The notes below the pieces were generated by a model. It was not told the origin of the DNA and searched no databases. It saw nothing but the letters and a program-made list of their open reading frames with translations. From Streptomyces asoensis (GTDB lineage Bacteria > Actinomycetota > Actinomycetes > Streptomycetales > Streptomycetaceae), in NCBI RefSeq assembly GCF_013085465.1, contig NZ_CP049838.1, forward strand, positions 5,704,001-5,768,000: a DNA stretch of 64,000 bases. The letters are read 5' to 3'. The translations under genes were made by a program, and so were the position numbers. Shown here piece by piece: positions 61,755-64,000 of the stretch; the stretch's first letter is position 1; the number at the start of each line of letters is the position of its first letter.

Positions 61755-62507
61755 TCACCAGGACAGGGCGTCGTCCATGTCCTGCTGCCAGTACGTCACC
61801 GCCAGGGAGCTGTCGTAGTAGACGCCCTTGGCGGGCAGGGCCGGCGTCGCGGAGGCGCCGCCGTCGCTGTTCGGGGTGTAGCCCTGGAAGGCGATCGTCA
61901 GCTTCTCGGCCGTCTGACCGCCGTCGCCGCTGCCGTCGGCGGCGGACAGCAGGACGCCCGCGTAGCCGGACTCGCCGGGCGCGAGGGTCGTCACCGCCTG
62001 CGGCTGCGTCTCCTTGGCGGCCTGCGGCACCCACTGCATCTCGTCGAAGCGCACGACCGGGTAGTAGGTCAGGTCGCAGGTCTTGCTGCCGGTGTTGGTC
62101 ACCGTGAGCAGCATGTGGTTGAGCGGGCGGGCGACCGGCTGCGCGGTGACCTTGGTGTTCGAGCCGTTGCACAGGACGCGGGTGTCGGAGGCGGTGTCGT
62201 CGGCGGCCTTGTCGCCCGTACTGCCGCCCGTGTTGCCCCCGGTGTCGGCGCCTGTGTTGCCGCCCGTCTTGCCGGATGAGCCGGTCGAGCCCGTCGTGTC
62301 CTTCGTCGGGGCCGTGCCGGTGCCGGTGCCGGTGCCGGTGCCGGTGCCCTTGTCCGTGGCGGGCGTGGGCTGGGCCGCCGTGGCCGTCGACGACGCCGGG
62401 TGCGACGCGCCCTCGTCCTGTACGCCCGTCCCGTCCTCGCACGCCGTGAGCGCGAGGGCGGTCAGGGCGGTGAGGGCGAGCAGGTGGCTGGTGCGGCGGA
62501 TACGCAT
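61755..62507 (-). CDS. DUF4232-type lipoprotein
   Basis: 250 residues. The signal peptide MRIRRTSHLLALTALTALALTAC has lipobox LTAC with C23. A Thr/Gly/Asp-rich linker follows, including a GTGTGTGTGT run coded by a short codon repeat. The C-terminal beta domain (about 120-250) with LCNGSNTKV and KTCDLTYYP resembles DUF4232, with two cysteines. The ATG at 62507 has AGAGGA seven bases before it. Function unknown; it is exposed on the outer face of the membrane and divergent from a membrane HTH protein. It converges on hemB, 11 bases apart, without a clear terminator. Confidence 0.85.
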   Translation of the reverse strand: MRIRRTSHLLALTALTALALTACEDGTGVQDEGASHPASSTATAAQPTPATDKGTGTGTGTGTGTAPTKDTTGSTGSSGKTGGNTGADTGGNTGGSTGDKAADDTASDTRVLCNGSNTKVTAQPVARPLNHMLLTVTNTGSKTCDLTYYPVVRFDEMQWVPQAAKETQPQAVTTLAPGESGYAGVLLSAADGSGDGGQTAEKLTIAFQGYTPNSDGGASATPALPAKGVYYDSSLAVTYWQQDMDDALSW

Positions 62508-62695
62508 CGTGAAGTCCTCTTCCGGAATGCCGTGTTGAAGCGGCGTGCTTGGATGGCCAAAGCTTGTGCGGGGATCCGTCCCAGCCGCCACGGGCGGCGG
62601 ACGATAAGGGACGCTGGAATGCCTGCAATGGGTTTGACCTGGGGAAACGGACCATCCCTGGAACGCGGGGATGGGACATGGGGACTGGAGGAACG

Positions 62696-64000
62696 GTGTC
62701 TGCGACCGAGTTCGCCGAGCTGCTGCGAGCGTTGAAGGAGCGGTCCGGGCTGAGCTACGGGATGCTCGCGAAACGGCTCCACATGAGTACGTCGACGCTG
62801 CACCGCTACTGCAACGGGGACGCCGTCCCCACGGACTACGCGCCCGTGGAGCGGCTGGCGCGGCTGTGCAGGGCGTCGCCTCAGGAGCTCGTCGAGCTGC
62901 ACCGGCGGTGGGTGCTGGCGGATGCGGTGCGGGGGAGGAAGGGGGACGCGGCGGAGGCCGTCGCCGCGGACGGCACCGCGGACGGCGCCGCGGATGTCTT
63001 CGCCGGCGAGGCCGTTGCGGAGGCGGCGGTCGTGGCCGCCGGGGCTGAGGAAACGCTTGTCGCGGCGGAACGCGTGGGGGACGAGCGGACCCGCCGTACC
63101 CGCCGCTTCCTGGTCCTTGCCGGGGTCGGTGTCGTGGCTGCCCTCGGCTCGGTCACCCTGGCGCTCGCCCTGACCCTGCCGTCCGGCGGGCCCGGCGGGT
63201 CCGGCGACGGGGACAGTGTCGGTGCGGCGGGTACGCCGTCCGTGCAGGGGCGGGGAACGGGGAGCACGTCCTCGCCGTCCGCGTCCGCGTCGCCGTCCGT
63301 ATCCGCGTCGCCGTCGGCCTCGACCTCGGGATCCGCCTCTCCGTCGGAGTCCGCCACCGCCGGCTCCTCGACGGCGCCGGGCGCGGGGGCCGACGCCCCC
63401 GTCCCGCTGACGGTCACCACCCGCCCGTACGCCTGGGAGAGCCCCTGTGGTCAGCGCTATCTGATCGAGCAGGGGCCGGGGCAGGTCGCGCCGCCGCCCG
63501 TCGAGCAGGACGCGCCCGCGTGGGTGGCCCGGCACGGAGCCGTGTCGGCGGGGGAGCAGTATCTGGAGCTCACCGTGCAGGGGACCGGCGAGGAGACCGT
63601 CGTCGTGGACAGCCTGACGGTCCGGACCGTCGCCAAGGCCGCGCCGCTCGCCTGGAACGACTACGCCATGGGCTACCCGGGCGTCGGCTGCGGTGGCGGT
63701 GTGCCGACGCGCGCCTTCTCCGTCGCCCTCGACGCGGCGCGGCCGGCGCTGGTGCCCGAGGCGGGGCACAAGAACTTCCCGTTCAAGGTGAGCGAGTCCG
63801 ACCCGGAGGTCTACTACGTCACCGCCGACGCCTCCGCGTACGACGTGCGCTGGTACCTGGAGCTGTCCTGGTCCAGCGGTTCACGGCACGGCAAGCTGAC
63901 GATCGACGACAAGGGCAGGCCGTTCCGCACGAGCGGCGAGAACGGGCGGCCCGACTACGAGTTCCCGCTCGGCGGCTCCGCGTGGGAGCGGGCGGGAGCC
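62696..64000 (+). CDS. Membrane-anchored XRE-type helix-turn-helix protein (cut by window end)
   Basis: 435 residues visible; the C-terminus runs out of the window. The N-terminal XRE-type helix-turn-helix (about 4-72) reads LLRALKERSGLSYGMLAKRLHMSTSTLHRYCNGDAVP. An Ala/Glu-rich linker and a single transmembrane helix (about 138-161) follow. Outside the membrane is a Ser/Ala/Pro repeat stretch (SASASPSVSASPSASTS) and then a globular domain from about 235 with SPCGQRYL and YPGVGCGGGVPTR. The topology (DNA-binding inside, sensor-like outside) recalls RodZ-like or one-component membrane regulators. GTG start with GGAGGAACG ahead. Confidence 0.85.
   Translation, partial: MSATEFAELLRALKERSGLSYGMLAKRLHMSTSTLHRYCNGDAVPTDYAPVERLARLCRASPQELVELHRRWVLADAVRGRKGDAAEAVAADGTADGAADVFAGEAVAEAAVVAAGAEETLVAAERVGDERTRRTRRFLVLAGVGVVAALGSVTLALALTLPSGGPGGSGDGDSVGAAGTPSVQGRGTGSTSSPSASASPSVSASPSASTSGSASPSESATAGSSTAPGAGADAPVPLTVTTRPYAWESPCGQRYLIEQGPGQVAPPPVEQDAPAWVARHGAVSAGEQYLELTVQGTGEETVVVDSLTVRTVAKAAPLAWNDYAMGYPGVGCGGGVPTRAFSVALDAARPALVPEAGHKNFPFKVSESDPEVYYVTADASAYDVRWYLELSWSSGSRHGKLTIDDKGRPFRTSGENGRPDYEFPLGGSAWERAGA

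Overview
The window is a high-GC stretch of a Streptomyces chromosome. The evidence is the codon use, the 16S sequence type, and a gene order I recognise from memory as matching the sigE to bldN region of model streptomycetes: clpC, the sigE-cseABC operon, disA-radA, ilvD, trpS, acuC, rsbN-bldN and rex-hemACD. It is almost entirely vertically inherited core genome. I see no prophage, insertion sequence, CRISPR array or tRNA gene.

Layout. 0-7 kb: the ClpC unfoldase, a secreted HAD phosphatase, a secreted M23 peptidase, and a TetR/MFS exporter pair with three operator copies between them. 7-11 kb (minus strand): the cell-envelope stress operon sigE-cseA-cseB-cseC. 11-16 kb: mutY and the genome-integrity/c-di-AMP pair radA-disA. 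16-24 kb: a membrane protein that joins sigma-like and anti-sigma-like segments, a cysteine-rich conserved protein, Ppx/GppA, a sugar isomerase, a TetR regulator and ilvD. 23-34 kb: a Ser/Thr kinase with a PQQ propeller, an SH3 protein, a SulP transporter, an ABC exporter, proC, a cysteine hydrolase and a GlxA-type regulator. 34-35 kb: trpS behind a complete ribosome-mediated attenuator. 35-41 kb: an rRNA operon (16S-23S-5S, no spacer tRNA) with tandem promoters. 41-49 kb: a HAD phosphatase, membrane proteins, AcuC deacetylase, a BldC-like DNA-binding protein, a 32-residue ribosomal protein, an epimerase and an acyltransferase. 49-52 kb: a tandem duplication of the acyltransferase 3' end, then anti-sigma rsbN and developmental sigma bldN. 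52-62 kb: a SerB-like phosphatase, a glutaredoxin-like protein, the redox-controlled rex-hemA-hemC-hemD operon, a flavin oxidoreductase and hemB. 62-64 kb: a lipoprotein and a membrane-anchored HTH protein that is cut by the window end.

How the genes work together. Several circuits are complete within the window. CseB/CseC with the lipoprotein CseA control SigE for envelope stress. RadA and DisA form a DNA-damage/c-di-AMP pair. RsbN restrains BldN in sporulation. Rex senses NADH and, through an operator in its own promoter, controls itself and tetrapyrrole synthesis; HemB sits nearby under its own promoter. The trpS leader measures charged tRNA-Trp through two adjacent Trp codons.

A recurring regulatory theme is the leaderless gene: at least fifteen start codons lie six or seven bases after a -10-like hexamer with no ribosome binding site, including the trpS leader peptide itself. 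The observations most worth following are that leaderless attenuator placed back to back with the rRNA promoter, the sigma/anti-sigma-like membrane fusion, the 197-200 bp tandem repeat made from a gene's 3' end, and a perfect operator laid over a leaderless ABC-exporter start that has no adjacent regulator.
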